Shown here piece by piece: positions 12,544 to 24,093 of a stretch of 64,000 nt of DNA. The DNA comes from Punica granatum (taxonomy: Eukaryota; Streptophyta; Magnoliopsida; Myrtales; Lythraceae). The stretch covers positions 5,766,001-5,830,000 of the forward strand of contig NC_045131.1 of the NCBI RefSeq assembly GCF_007655135.1, read 5' to 3'. The number at the start of each line of letters is the position of its first letter. Position 1 is the stretch's first letter. The translations under genes and the position numbers were made by a program. The notes below the pieces were generated by a model, which searched no databases, was not told where the DNA came from, and saw only the letters and a list, made by a program, of their open reading frames with translations.

Positions 12544-13598
12544 CTACCGAATATAAAGTTGCATTCCTTTCATGCATAGACATTGTGCTTAAAAGAGGAT
12601 GGGAATTTTTTTTTTTAAAAAAAAAATTAAGAAAAGACAAAACCATTAAATAAACCATAAAAATATATTGAGTTGAAGTTAGCCCAGGCTTTCCTTTTCT
12701 CTTTGGGATGGCAAATTTCATGTCCATAGACAAATGTATCTTCGAAAAGATAAATTACGAAAGACAATTGGCGGTGTCCAAAGCAAGCCCCACTGTAAAT
12801 ACATTTATTTATTTATTTACACATGGGTAAAGCTAAAAGGAATTCTCATTGGGCACTTCAGAAAAAATATTACAGTCGTTAATATCAAATAACATATTGT
12901 CACAATAACTTGAATGTCTGTTATCAGCAAACATATATATACATATTTCACAATAACTGTAATACTAATTGTTGTGCCCAAAATACATGATATTAATTAT
13001 ATTTTATCCTCTAGTGAGACAAGAAATTAATTGCAAAATTCACATTTGTGAAGGCATGTAGCTAATATCCACCATGATATATCTATCGATACCGTAAGCT
13101 AAATGAGAGTTTCAAGGGAAAAAAATCTTCTTTTTTTTGCCATACGTCAATGAATTATTAATTGATTCATTTTTTTCCTTTTTCTTTAAGTTTCTCTATA
13201 TTATTTTTCACCGTTTTCAGATAAATTCGTCTAATTTCTCAAAATATATTTTTCTTTCAAAAATCTCCCTAACTCTATTGACATGAAAAAATAATCTATT
13301 TAATATTTTACTCAACAAGTTATTATAGACTTTTGCGAGCATAATCTATATTAATTTAAGTGCTCTATATTTTAATATTTTCTTTAGATTTCTATATAAT
13401 TTTCAAAAGTATTTTTAATTCATTCAATATCATTTAATCCTTAAATATTATAATATATTTCACATATTTGATAATTTGAATTTATGGATGAATATTAGTG
13501 GTGATTGTATTAATAATAGTCAAATAAAATAAATTATATTTAGGAAAGTTAAAATAGAGGCGAATTTATAATACTTTAAATGAGTTTTGAATATAATT

Positions 13599-13760
13599 CT
13601 TTTTCGGTTATAAGGAATGCTCATAAATTTAATATATTGAAATAGAAATCCTAAATATCTAATAAAGTGATACAGGTTGTCCCACCGGATATAGAACATG
13701 GGACATCTTGATCACCAGGCGAGAGGTGCGTCACTATGCTATATCATCTCTTGATAGTTC
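13599..13760 (-). mobile_element. SINE-like element, copy 1 (with target-site duplication)
   Basis: Read on the minus strand, this copy has a tRNA-like head (box-B-like CATGTTCTATATCC) followed by the family signature TTATTAGATATTTAGGATTT. Its flanks carry an 11-bp near-perfect direct repeat, TGAATATAATT at 13588-13598 and TGAATGTAATT at 13761-13771 (one mismatch), as expected from target-primed retrotransposition. It shares the full layout with the copy at 63760-63921. Confidence 0.7.
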
Positions 13761-14639
13761 TGAATGTAATTTCATCATAAAAATAATCCGCGACAGCGTG
13801 CGGAATTCTTTTTCCTTTTTTGAACATAATAATAGCTCCACCTATACATTATTTTTTTGGAAAAAATTCCCACCTACATTATTACTATTATAGTAATAGT
13901 TATTTGTTATCTTATTCTTGTCGAATATATCGTTGGCAGTCTCCCATGCACGACTACTTGTATAGAGCTGATGCTGATATATATTTTTATTTCGATAGAA
14001 TATCTCAATAAATTTCTATTCATTTAATTAATTCAAGGGGGACAGGTGGTATTAAAGTTGAAAAATGACCCATAAACGTATTGCATTTTCGTGCACATCC
14101 TGCAAAAGGGAACAATAGTCGGAAGGATTGGCTCGGTAATTACTGAACTGAGAGCTGCCCCCATTCAACGGATCTTGTTTTACCCTCACTTCACGGGAAA
14201 GTTAGTCGAGAATTGCAAGCATTCTTTTTTTTTTTTCGGTTAGCGAGAATTTCAAGCATTTACATGTCCGTTAAATTGGGATGCAAGTAATCAAAGTTTG
14301 AACGAAATCAACAAGAGAGAGCTGTAAATCGATCGGAATTACGAGTTAGTTGAACTAGTCATGGGTGATTTAACTAATGTGAAAGAAAATAAGGACGGGA
14401 GTTCGATAAAATAGAATGGTTCATTACAATAGTTTTCTGCGAACTTATTAAGATCAACATTGACAGCTACTAGACAACGGCTGCAATTTGGATCCTCCAA
14501 TCTTAATCACAATCAAATCCAACTTCTCAATTTATAAGTTTTAGGTTTTAATAAAGTGTCAGTTTTTCAAATGAAATAAATTTCCTCGGCTTATTGGAAT
14601 TTACTTCTGTCTTTATAATTATTAATCCAAATATGCTTA

Positions 14640-14790
14640 CTTATAATCAATGAATAGGAGCGTAGTACATCGACATACTCTAGCCTAAGAATTGAAAGGT
14701 TTCAGATTCGACCATCATTAGCGGGACTATATGCACCCTTTTATTTAAAATACTGTATCTTTGTATTGCATTCTTGAATTTCCTTCGGAA
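14640..14790 (+). mobile_element. SINE-like element, copy 2
   Basis: A diverged member of the same family. It shows the head region, a box-B-like CAGATTCGACC segment, the GCGGGACTATATGCACCC block shared with the 63.8-kb copy, and an AT-rich tail. The ends are approximate and no target duplication was recognised. Confidence 0.45.
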
Positions 14791-16394
14791 CCAATAAACA
14801 TTGGCAAATCAAAACATTTGAACACTAGGGAACTATAAATAATGGATGATTGAGACCCGACATCCCTCCGACACTATATGCGATTGTAATATGATCGACT
14901 TGTTCCTACTAATACCAACAATTCAATAACACACCCGTTGCCCTTAACTGAAACTATGAATGATGTGGCAGTTGATGATATCCCTAATAAATATGATAAT
15001 GAAAAAGCCGATGGCGATGAATTAAAATAATTTACTGAATATACAATCTAGCTAGCATGCAACCATTGAAGACGTTTATGGTGAACCAATCAAATTATTA
15101 GTTCTTTGATTTGGTTGGGACCGACCAGGATTGAGGACTTAATCGTTTACGTTGTGCTTTCACCTCACTCAACTCAATTCCTGATAAATTTATCCAAATA
15201 TTGGGGACTCAGCAAGGTATAGACATAATTACCCTTATTAGTCAAAATTCCTCCCATAATTCAATAATTGGGTCCATGCACGTACGTGTGTGGTCGGTGG
15301 CCCCACGTCCTCTTAATTGCTCTTCCCAATCTCTTCTTCGATTCTCCAACAAATTTCCAACATCAGACAAGTCCATACTACGTTGTCACAAGACAGTACA
15401 AGAAGAAAAACAAACCAGAAATTAATTAGAAGGATGCTCTTCTCCTCAATTCTTCATCAATTATTGATAGCTGTTTCCATAAGATTACTATTGCATATAT
15501 ATAGAGACGGCCAGGTGCCAAGAACTAAACAAGGTGGCGTGATCGGTGGGGTAGCGTGTGTGAATTTTTGCTTTTGTCATTGGGGACACTCACGTCCCTC
15601 AATGAGATGGGTCCTCCTATATATGAAGACCAAACTCTCTTGACCAATAATTAATGCATGTCTACTTGATCTTGTTTGAAGCATAGCCAACTTCTTCTTC
15701 CTTTTTTTTTTTTTGGGTGAACGAAGCATAACAAACTTGAGTAGAGATTAATCTCATGTGTAGATCATACGTACTAATGAACGTGAATAATCGTCCAATA
15801 CGTTCGATTCATCATTCAAGTCGTATGGGTCAGGTTTGATTCAGAAGGTGTTTGATCCCACATTTGTCCTTAATCGATCTGAATCTTACGTCTCAAAGGT
15901 TTCCTACATTGACTTCGGACGATTACCATTTTTTTTCTCGGTAGTAGTTAATTACCATTTTAGCAGCTTCAAATATATCCCGACCACAAATTCCTGATTT
16001 CTTTGAATCCGAATGTTGCAACTCCCTGAATCGTGTTTATGCCAATATACTAGACAGCAGTCGATCGACCATGCACCCTGAACAGTATGATTTGCTTTAT
16101 ACTAGTCGTGGACAATCCAAGATGTACCGGAGAAGACTTCAAGGACCATATTGAAAATAATTAACCCCGATTCACCTAGTTGGTGAGAGTGAGACTACAC
16201 GTGTCCTAAACAAACTCGATATATTTTCATTACTTAAACCATTATTTCTGGTCAAAAATGCAAATATCAGCTGTACATCCACATGCTTTGCCCTGATTCA
16301 TATACACATATCAGAGAGAGAATTCTTACTAGCTAATTAATTAATTTTACTTATATAAATATATATAATGTATGTGTGTCTGTGTGTGCGTGGG

Positions 16395-16425
<31 letters not shown>

Positions 16426-16754
16426 TTAGTATAAAGAGGAAGAGATGCAGGGAAATGATGATGAGCTGGTTTCTAATAGAACTTCGGTAAGCGTAGTCCA
16501 CCCCCGTGATTGCCACGCCACGGAGTTACCTTAGACCAGTCTAATATAAATTTCAATCTTTTTATCATTTTTTATAATTTATTTTCTTACTTTTAACTTC
16601 TTCTTCTTCTTTTTTTTTTTTTTTCCGGTTAAACTTACGGACATAATGCAAGGAAATAGAAAATTAAGTAAAGGACATGGGCATTTCACCAATGAAATTT
16701 CCTAATTAATAGGCAAAAGCGTGTATCAATTGTTCTGTATTATTATTTTTCCAT

Positions 16755-16785
<31 letters not shown>

Positions 16786-19330
16786 CTAACACTCTTATCT
16801 TTATTTTTCCCCCGTAGTTAAGTATCTATAGTAAAAAACGTGGGGGGCATAATTACTATTATTAGATAATTGGGAATCGTCGTATTGAGTTGTGTCCGTG
16901 ATGAAAAGTTTATCATATATATTACTAAGTATTCCCTTTTTACCGACATTATTGATGGAATCTTCTTTTCAATGTAAGCTTTAAAATTGGAACCCGATTC
17001 CGATGCTTGCGCTGCCTTTGCAGGGAATTTTGCGTTTGATAAGGTTTCCCTTTTCTCTAAAAGCACAAACCTCCACAAAAGCCGATGGTTTTCCTATTGA
17101 CCGTGACACAGTTGATTATTAATTGGTTTTGGCTTTTTTCTTTTTAATATATTTTAGATCTCGAAGATCATCTTGGAACGGCCGAGTTAATCCTTTCTCT
17201 ATTTCTTAGCTCAGCATCGTACCTGTCTAGGACGATTATCAGGCTATTCCGATCCTGTCCGTCGACTGTCTAAAAGAAGAGGTTGAGAGTAAACTATTAC
17301 TAGTACGTATGCTCTTAGATAATCTAGCAAGAAAAGTATACTCCTACATAAGGAATAATCTTAAAAGATATGTACTTCTTATGATCCCATTTACTTATAC
17401 TAACTCTTAGATGTATGATCCTTTGTTCTTATTATCTCAAGAGAAATATGTACTGCACTCAGATCTCTTATGAATTTCCATGCAGCGTGCATGCATGGCT
17501 TTTGTTGTACTCACGTATCACGCAATATATCCGTTACATAGGAGACTTCCTCCAAAGCTAGGAAGAAATGTGCGTATTACATTTTAACTGCCGTACGTTG
17601 TGGAAAAAGTATGTCATTTTTTTTTGTAGAGAAATTATGTCATTTTTTTTAGATCTTTTAATTTCTAAATTGTCGTCCTGTGACATTTATACATATGTAA
17701 CCAGCCAGAATTTATTACATTGGTTGCCTTTGCTTGTTCTCACTCGTGCCACGGATATCGTATCATTCCATATTAATAAACGAGTCAACCAAAGCACGTA
17801 TTCAATTTAATATCTATATGAATAAATGTATGTATATGTATTGTGCATGCAAGTATTCATCAGGAATCTGTAAAGTTGATGACCGTATAAAAATGGAATG
17901 GCGGTTTCATGTCGTAATTATTTGGATCACTGGATTACAGACCAAAGTAAAGCATGCAAATTAGATAATACCAAACTGTTTAATTCTGATAATTAACTTT
18001 GTGATTTATGCTGCAAATCTTTCTTTGTTTCTTTCTATCTTTTTGGCTACATAACATTTATACCGCAAATCTAACTTACGGGTTACGGAAATCGGAAATC
18101 CGCACATAGAGAAAATATGAATTTCTTGGTATTGGTTTACTGAAAAAGCCCATGACCAAAAGAAAAGGAAGACAGATAAAGAGGGAGGAATCATATACAA
18201 GGGCATGACGCAAATTCACAAATCGCGATCCTTTAATCTCAAGTCGACATTGATATCATTGCACCGAATTTCACCTCGAAAATATATATGAAATTCAGAC
18301 TCACGTAACGAGTCTCAACCATGACAAAACAATTTGGTTTATCGTAATGAGTAGCCACGTATAGTTTCAAGATCTAACAATAAAGAGCTTAGAAGTCAAT
18401 GAATAACGTACTCTTCGCAGCACGTTGCTTATGTGTTTAAGTCTTTTATAAGTCCGGAAAGCAATGGGGTTCGGACCCCTTCGAACCAAAGAAGGGCTTC
18501 CTCAAGCCCTTGTAAATTGTAATGCCTTAAATGTTGTTTGGCAAAGATCTCGCTTGAATTTTCTTCTGTACAGGAAAGGGAAAAGTTCCATTAATTAGCT
18601 TTGTCAAATTCTCCATGGACTCCTTCACCCAAAAAAAAAAAAAAAAACCCTCCGTGGACTCAAACCAAAAACTCGGCCCACTGGGTCAATCCCCCCAACA
18701 AGCAACACTCCCAGGGGAAGCAAATTCACCTGACAGTATGACCCACTTTACCTCTGTGAATCACAACTTACATTCAAGGTCACTTGTCGAGGAACAATGT
18801 AGCTGAGGATATGCAGTCGTTTGCTCGTAGCCACTTATACGAGTCAACTTTCTTCGAGAACACAGACAAGGTACTACGCGTTTTTTGACTCGTTCGAGAT
18901 GGGAAGCCGAACTATGTTTCAGTCGGTTGAACTGAAGCATCAACGGTAATAGTATACTGTCGAGCTCAAGAAGGAAGCAGCATGATGACATACAGGCCAA
19001 AACAACACCGTAATTCAAACCTCCTATGAAAAAAAAAAAATGTGATGAATCCCACATGTTTCCAATGTGACTCTGATCCTTTCTCGGATCAGATAAATCA
19101 TCAGAGATGAAATGCTATTGCCGTGTTTGTTACCGCGAAATGGAAAAGGATTTTAATCTAGCCAGAGGCGGAGACCAAATGCGGAGTAGTTCATTTCTTG
19201 AATCAATGTTAATTATTAATTAAGGCACCCGATTTATTGGTATAATCTACACGATCCAGGCAAATTGACAGTACACGTGCTAAAAGTAGAATTCATGAAT
19301 GGAGAACCGTAGTCAGGAACTCGCTGCATA

Positions 19331-20862
19331 TTATTTCTTTCTACTGGAAACAAATCTCGAGGGGCTGAACCGAGTTAGGTCCACGATACCAGCCCGCCCG
19401 TCTAGCACGAGCTCAGCCATGGCAGCCCCCGTGGCAGGACCATTGAGGATGCCCCAACAGCTGTGTCCTGTGGCCACATAACACCCCTTCACATCAGGAA
19501 GCTCCCCAATGACGGGAATGCCGTCATCCGTGCAGGGCAGGAAGCATGCCTGCTCTGCCCTTACTCGAGCCTCCCCTTCATCCAGCTGGGTTGAGACGGC
19601 CCGGGCCACTTCCTTCAGCACTTTGATGGACTCCGGTTTGCCTCTGATTTGCTCAGGATCGTCGGGCACTTCTTCCCGAGAGGACATACCGCATATGTAC
19701 ACTTCGCCTGCACATCATCCGATCAAATCACGTATCGGCTCAGTTCCATTAAACAAAGCAATATCAACAGAAAATTAGTGATTTTATAGTTACATAGGAA
19801 AATCAACGATTCCATTCTATCATGCCAACTATATCATCTAAATTGCAACAATCCGGGAACTAATACAATATTGGTACAACCATTCGTGCCATTACGAACA
19901 TCCATTACATCCTATATATTTGTTATAAATTTGGACCAAGTGGCTGCACGTTTGGAAAATAAGTAACAATATATACCTGTAGGACGAGGATACACTTCCG
20001 GGTCCATCGGCAATCCCCCGTCCCGGGGGATGAAGCTCAGAAATAGCGCATGTGCCGTGATTGCGTCGGGCTGTTTCGGCTCCAACACAATGCTGTGGGC
20101 CTTAAGCCCGTAGACCCCGAAAAGAGACGACACAAGCCCGAACTTCCCTGACCACGGCCCAAGCGCCAGGACGACGCTGTCAGCCTCCATGGCCTGCCCG
20201 CCCTCCAACACCACCGCCTGGACTCGCCCGCCTACCGTATCGACCTGCTGTACCTTCCCTATCACAACCTCGAGCCCGTAATCGTTCACAGCCTTGGACA
20301 GTAACGTCCGAGTGAAGAGCTGCGGGTGGACCTGCGCCGTGGTCTGGTCCGACCCGATGACACGGATTCCTTTGGCCGGCCCGTCCACCCACTCGGGCAA
20401 ACCGGAGACCTTCGAACCAGATGGAGTGACTGGATCGGACCTCTCTCGGGGTTCCGTGACGGTCAACCCGAGGGTGGTGAGCGCGCGGTAACCATACGAC
20501 TCGGGGCCGTTGAGTTCCGCCGCGAGGGAGCGGTGGAGCTCGAAGCTCGCCCGGGCCAGGTTCTGAACTGGGCCGCCGTCACACCAATCGAGGGCCAGGA
20601 AGCCGCCGGCCTTACCAGAGGCAGCGCATGCGACGGAGGATTTCTCCACCAGGGTCACGGCGGCGCCCCTCTTGGAGAGGAAGTAGGCGGTGCAGACGCC
20701 GATCACGCCGCCGCCGCAGACGACCACCCGGTTCCGGCTCTGGTCAGGTTCCATTGACGAAGAGGAGGAGCTGATCGAGGCGGGGAGTGAGTGTCTGCTT
20801 GGGGTTCGATTCCGTCGGAGAAAAGGGAAGAGTGGAAACACCGATGATGTCAGAGCCGGCAT
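19331..20862 (-). CDS. FAD-dependent oxidoreductase, DAO family (TDA3-like), probably plastidial
   Basis: Two exons, 20862-19977 and 19707-19331, join across a 269-nt GT-AG intron to encode 420 residues. The joint rebuilds RPTGEVYICGM, a conserved block of the family. An N-terminal dinucleotide-binding motif GGGVIG (50-55) is followed by a glycine-rich flavin-binding region, and the C-terminus has the GHSCWGILNGPATG segment that closes the FAD site. This is the D-amino-acid-oxidase/glycine-oxidase fold of the poorly characterised TDA3-like proteins; the substrate is unknown. Residues 1-36 are rich in Ser, Arg and Pro with no acidic residue, like a chloroplast transit peptide, and a second methionine (37) could start a cytosolic form. 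The frame is open upstream to 21072, but 20862 is chosen because it gives a clean targeting peptide and lies just downstream of promoter-like elements. Coding GC is much higher than in the flanks. Confidence 0.9.
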
Positions 20863-20929
20863 TTCCGTTTCCGGTGCTGTATAATCTGTCGGGAGCTTTG
20901 TGGGGCTGACACGTGTGCTGGGTGTTGAG

Positions 20930-21060
20930 CGTCGATGATTATAGAACTTTTGTTGCGTACAGATGAGCCCAGTTGGGTCTGGGCTTGAAAATGGGCCCAT
21001 TTGTCTATTGAAGTTCAGCCCAAAGCCCATCAGATGAGTCCAGTTGGGTCTGCATAATTT
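20930..21060 (-). promoter_or_regulatory. Site II-type (TGGGCC/T) promoter elements of the oxidoreductase gene
   Basis: This short stretch upstream of the ATG contains many GGGCCC, TGGGCT and AGCCCA motifs, which match site II elements (TGGGCY) bound by TCP factors in promoters of plant housekeeping and organelle genes. A 21-nt unit (CAGATGAG.CCAGTTGGGTCT) is directly repeated at 20960-20980 and 21031-21051 with one mismatch. Confidence 0.5.
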
Positions 21061-21812
21061 ATGCACCCACATTAGTTATGAGTTTTTAAACCCAAAGTTA
21101 CAAGTTCAACCTTAGGTTCATAACTCATCTAAAACAACTTAAGGATCGGATGGGGTTCTTGCTGACTAACCGACTCGAAATAGCTAAGCACGGTGGCAGG
21201 ACAGCGAAGTGCAATCTCGAAATGTATCGGAAAGCCATAGGTCCATCAGGTGCAAAGGAAGGTCAGTACAGTGTCGAACAATGGAAAGAGAAAGGAACAG
21301 ATGAGAAAAGAATATGAAAGAGCCGAAATTCGTAGAGAAAATTAATTAAGAACAAAGGAAAATAATGCTTATATTTGGCTTGCTATTACTCTCAGCGTCC
21401 AATTAATGACGTGGATACCTCTGAAATCATTACAAGGTTGGGTAATCCCGCACTGTGTATATAATATAGATATTATGTTGTTTGCAGGCATAGCATAGGC
21501 ATATATATATATATATATTATAAAATTGATGAAGGGCCTTTCATCCCCTAAGAACTTTCCACGAGTCAAAGTATGATGATCTATTTTTAAATTTTGAGAT
21601 GGACCATGCACTCTTAGCCAGTAATTGCACTCTAGGCGTAAAAGAAGTCTATATATCGGGAGACGCGACTAACACTAACCAATATGCACGCCTTCCATTG
21701 TCATCGTGTGCTAATAAACAAATCAAAGGGTCAAACTTCATCATTTGGAAAGTCAAGGTAGATGTTAATTACGCGCCGTTGAGAGTCCAAGGTATGCATG
21801 GTACGATGTTAA

Positions 21813-21991
21813 GGGGCCGTTTGATTTTAAAATTTAATTTTAGAATTTTAATTTTAATTTTAACTCTATCCACTACATAATAAAAATACACGTTTTTCAA
21901 GTCAAATTTATAATATCATTTCATTTGTTCATTTTCATAATTAAAATTAAAATTAAAATTATTTTAACTCTCAAATCAAAAGCACACTGAG
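21813..21991 (+). mobile_element. MITE family A, copy 1
   Basis: About 180 bp beginning GGGGCCGTTTGATTTTAAAA and ending in an imperfect inverted repeat (TCTCAAATCAAAAGCAC). The internal block ATTTTAACTCTATCCACTAC is the reverse complement of GTAGTGGATAGAGTTAAAAT in the copy at 55530-55718 and is also found at 41285-41465. Short, AT-rich, non-coding and with terminal inverted repeats, it fits a hAT- or PIF-like MITE. Confidence 0.6.
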
Positions 21992-24059
21992 TTACGTTAG
22001 AGTTAGTGGGTGGGGGCCTGACATAAATGTCGTGTCCTGCTTTCACAAACCCTAGGGAAAGAATGATTGGCTCTCGATGTTAAGATATAGATTATATTAT
22101 ATTTTTCCATATATTTGAGAGTTGCCTATTACCTAGGCTAGGCTGAGAATTCATGATGGCAATTTGGATAAGGAGTATGTCCATATATATATATATTTGT
22201 ATATGTATAGAGGTTATAATAATTAAAGTCGGATTAAGTTCAATGTCATAAGTTGCAAAGTCCAAATTGGAACTTGTAATCATTTTAGTGGGCGGCCGTT
22301 TCATGCACTATCAACTCTCTTTTTCTCCCTTTATTTGTTTCTCGATTTTATTTATCTTTATTATTTGATTCTTATATTATGACAAGATAACTTTCGAGAG
22401 TCGAACTTTCACGCTGGAAAAGAACAAAAAATATGTGTTCAAATTGGCGAAAACTTGTTTTGTTACAAACTTAAATGTCCAGTAAATTTTATACAAATTA
22501 TATATCAGAACAGATTTTTCGCAACTGCTCTTATATAGAGAAAGGGATTAGTTCTTAATTAATTTGCTCTTTCGACTTTGGTCTTGTATTTTTATACGCA
22601 TTTGATATGTAACTCATATTAGCAAACAATGAAGAGATTATGGAAGAAGAAAAGTGGAAAGATTTGTGGAAACAATAGAATTAGGTCGAAGTGCATATCG
22701 ACATTAATTGACAATCGAATTTCCAACTATACCTTTGAAATTATTTTATGAATTAAAATAATGGACTCATATTTCTTTATTTTGTCCGGTGGTCAGTTGG
22801 AAGATGGCAGTTTTTTTAGTTTAAAGCAGGTGGTTCTAACAAGAGGTCAAGGATATATTAATGTTGTCATGCAAATTCTCGTGTCTATCCATGGATTTGG
22901 ATTATTTTAAAATGATTGGTTTGCATGTATTAGATATGATTTGACTGTCAAAAAGAGTAGTAAAGATTCAAATCACCATTGTAACATAGACTGCAAATTA
23001 AGTTCCATTTCTTTGAATCTCCCGAATTACCCTCGCCTAGCAAGATGGGTTAGCCAAGCTCGATTTGTTTACAACTTGACTCCTACGTCTAATCATTCCA
23101 TCTTCCTCCTGGCCTGGCCTGACATGTTCTATCCTCCTAACAACACGTAATTGACTGATTAACTACCATGTCAATGACCAACTGTCCAAAAAGTTTTGAA
23201 ATTTAGTGAATTATTGGCGCATCATAACATCACGTTTAATAAACCGGCATGATATAAAATGAAATAGAATGAGTTTCATAAAGAGAAATATAATTATATT
23301 GAGAGAACATGTACTTTTTTTTTAATTGAACATATAAAGGAGTTAAAATCGCGAACTTGTTTACCGAGATATCATTATATGTATATATTTTGATATAGGA
23401 GTTCAAAACAAAATATAAGATAGTTGCATAAGAAATAGTTAGAATAATAGAGTGAACATTAATTATTCAAATTTGATGAAGTCGCGACCATTTTATCAAA
23501 TCGAAAGAGAGGACTACTAAAGTGGAAGGATCTTTTTAACTCGTTAAAAAGAGCAAATAGACATGAAGGGACAAGATATTCATTCCATTGCATTTTTTCC
23601 ATCTCTATGTACCAAATGTAACCTAGCTAACGATATATCCCAGAAATAGCTTGACATGTATGTATGCTGAATATTATGAAGTTCATCTATGTAGCCATTG
23701 ACAGTAATAATAATTAATTAAGAATACGGCAATAAGTCACATCCCACACTTAACTCATTCATTCAATTATTTACAGAGACTTCCGTTACTTTGAGAAAAG
23801 TTGCACCGGCAAAATGAAGTCCACGTAATTAATGAAGTCTCCATTGGCAGTGGACCAATTAATTTAATTAATTAGTTCAAAATATAAAGTGTAATTGATC
23901 TTCGTTGTGTGATTGCGACATATGCCAATTCCTGATAGTGACTTTTCAATTGTTTGCTGCAAGCAACGTATCAGTTTACACAGAACTTTAATTATTGTAC
24001 TTCCACTTATCCAAATAAAAATAAAAATAAAGAAGCTTATTTTGAATTGCTTAAGAAAA

Positions 24060-24060
<1 letters not shown>

Positions 24061-24092
<32 letters not shown>
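24061..24092 (+). repeat. Homopolymer run of 32 C
   Basis: An uninterrupted poly-C tract in AT-rich sequence. Its true length is uncertain because such runs are prone to polymerase and sequencing slippage. An ATTTT pentamer array follows about 90 bp downstream. Confidence 0.85.

Positions 24093-24093
<1 letters not shown>

Larger units (their letters stand above)
12544..19330. other. Gene-free AT-rich region
   Basis: About 6.8 kb with no supported gene. It holds two SINE-like copies (13599-13760 minus, about 14640-14790 plus), TA microsatellites at about 16395-16419 and 16755-16778, and several poly-T and poly-A tracts. Open frames of 60 to 108 codons in this stretch are AT-rich, low-complexity and unlike known proteins. 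Confidence 0.55.

Noticed and set aside
20863..21072. Upstream extension of the oxidoreductase frame by 70 codons
   Set aside because: The extension runs through promoter-like TGGGCY repeats, has no family similarity and would bury the transit peptide.
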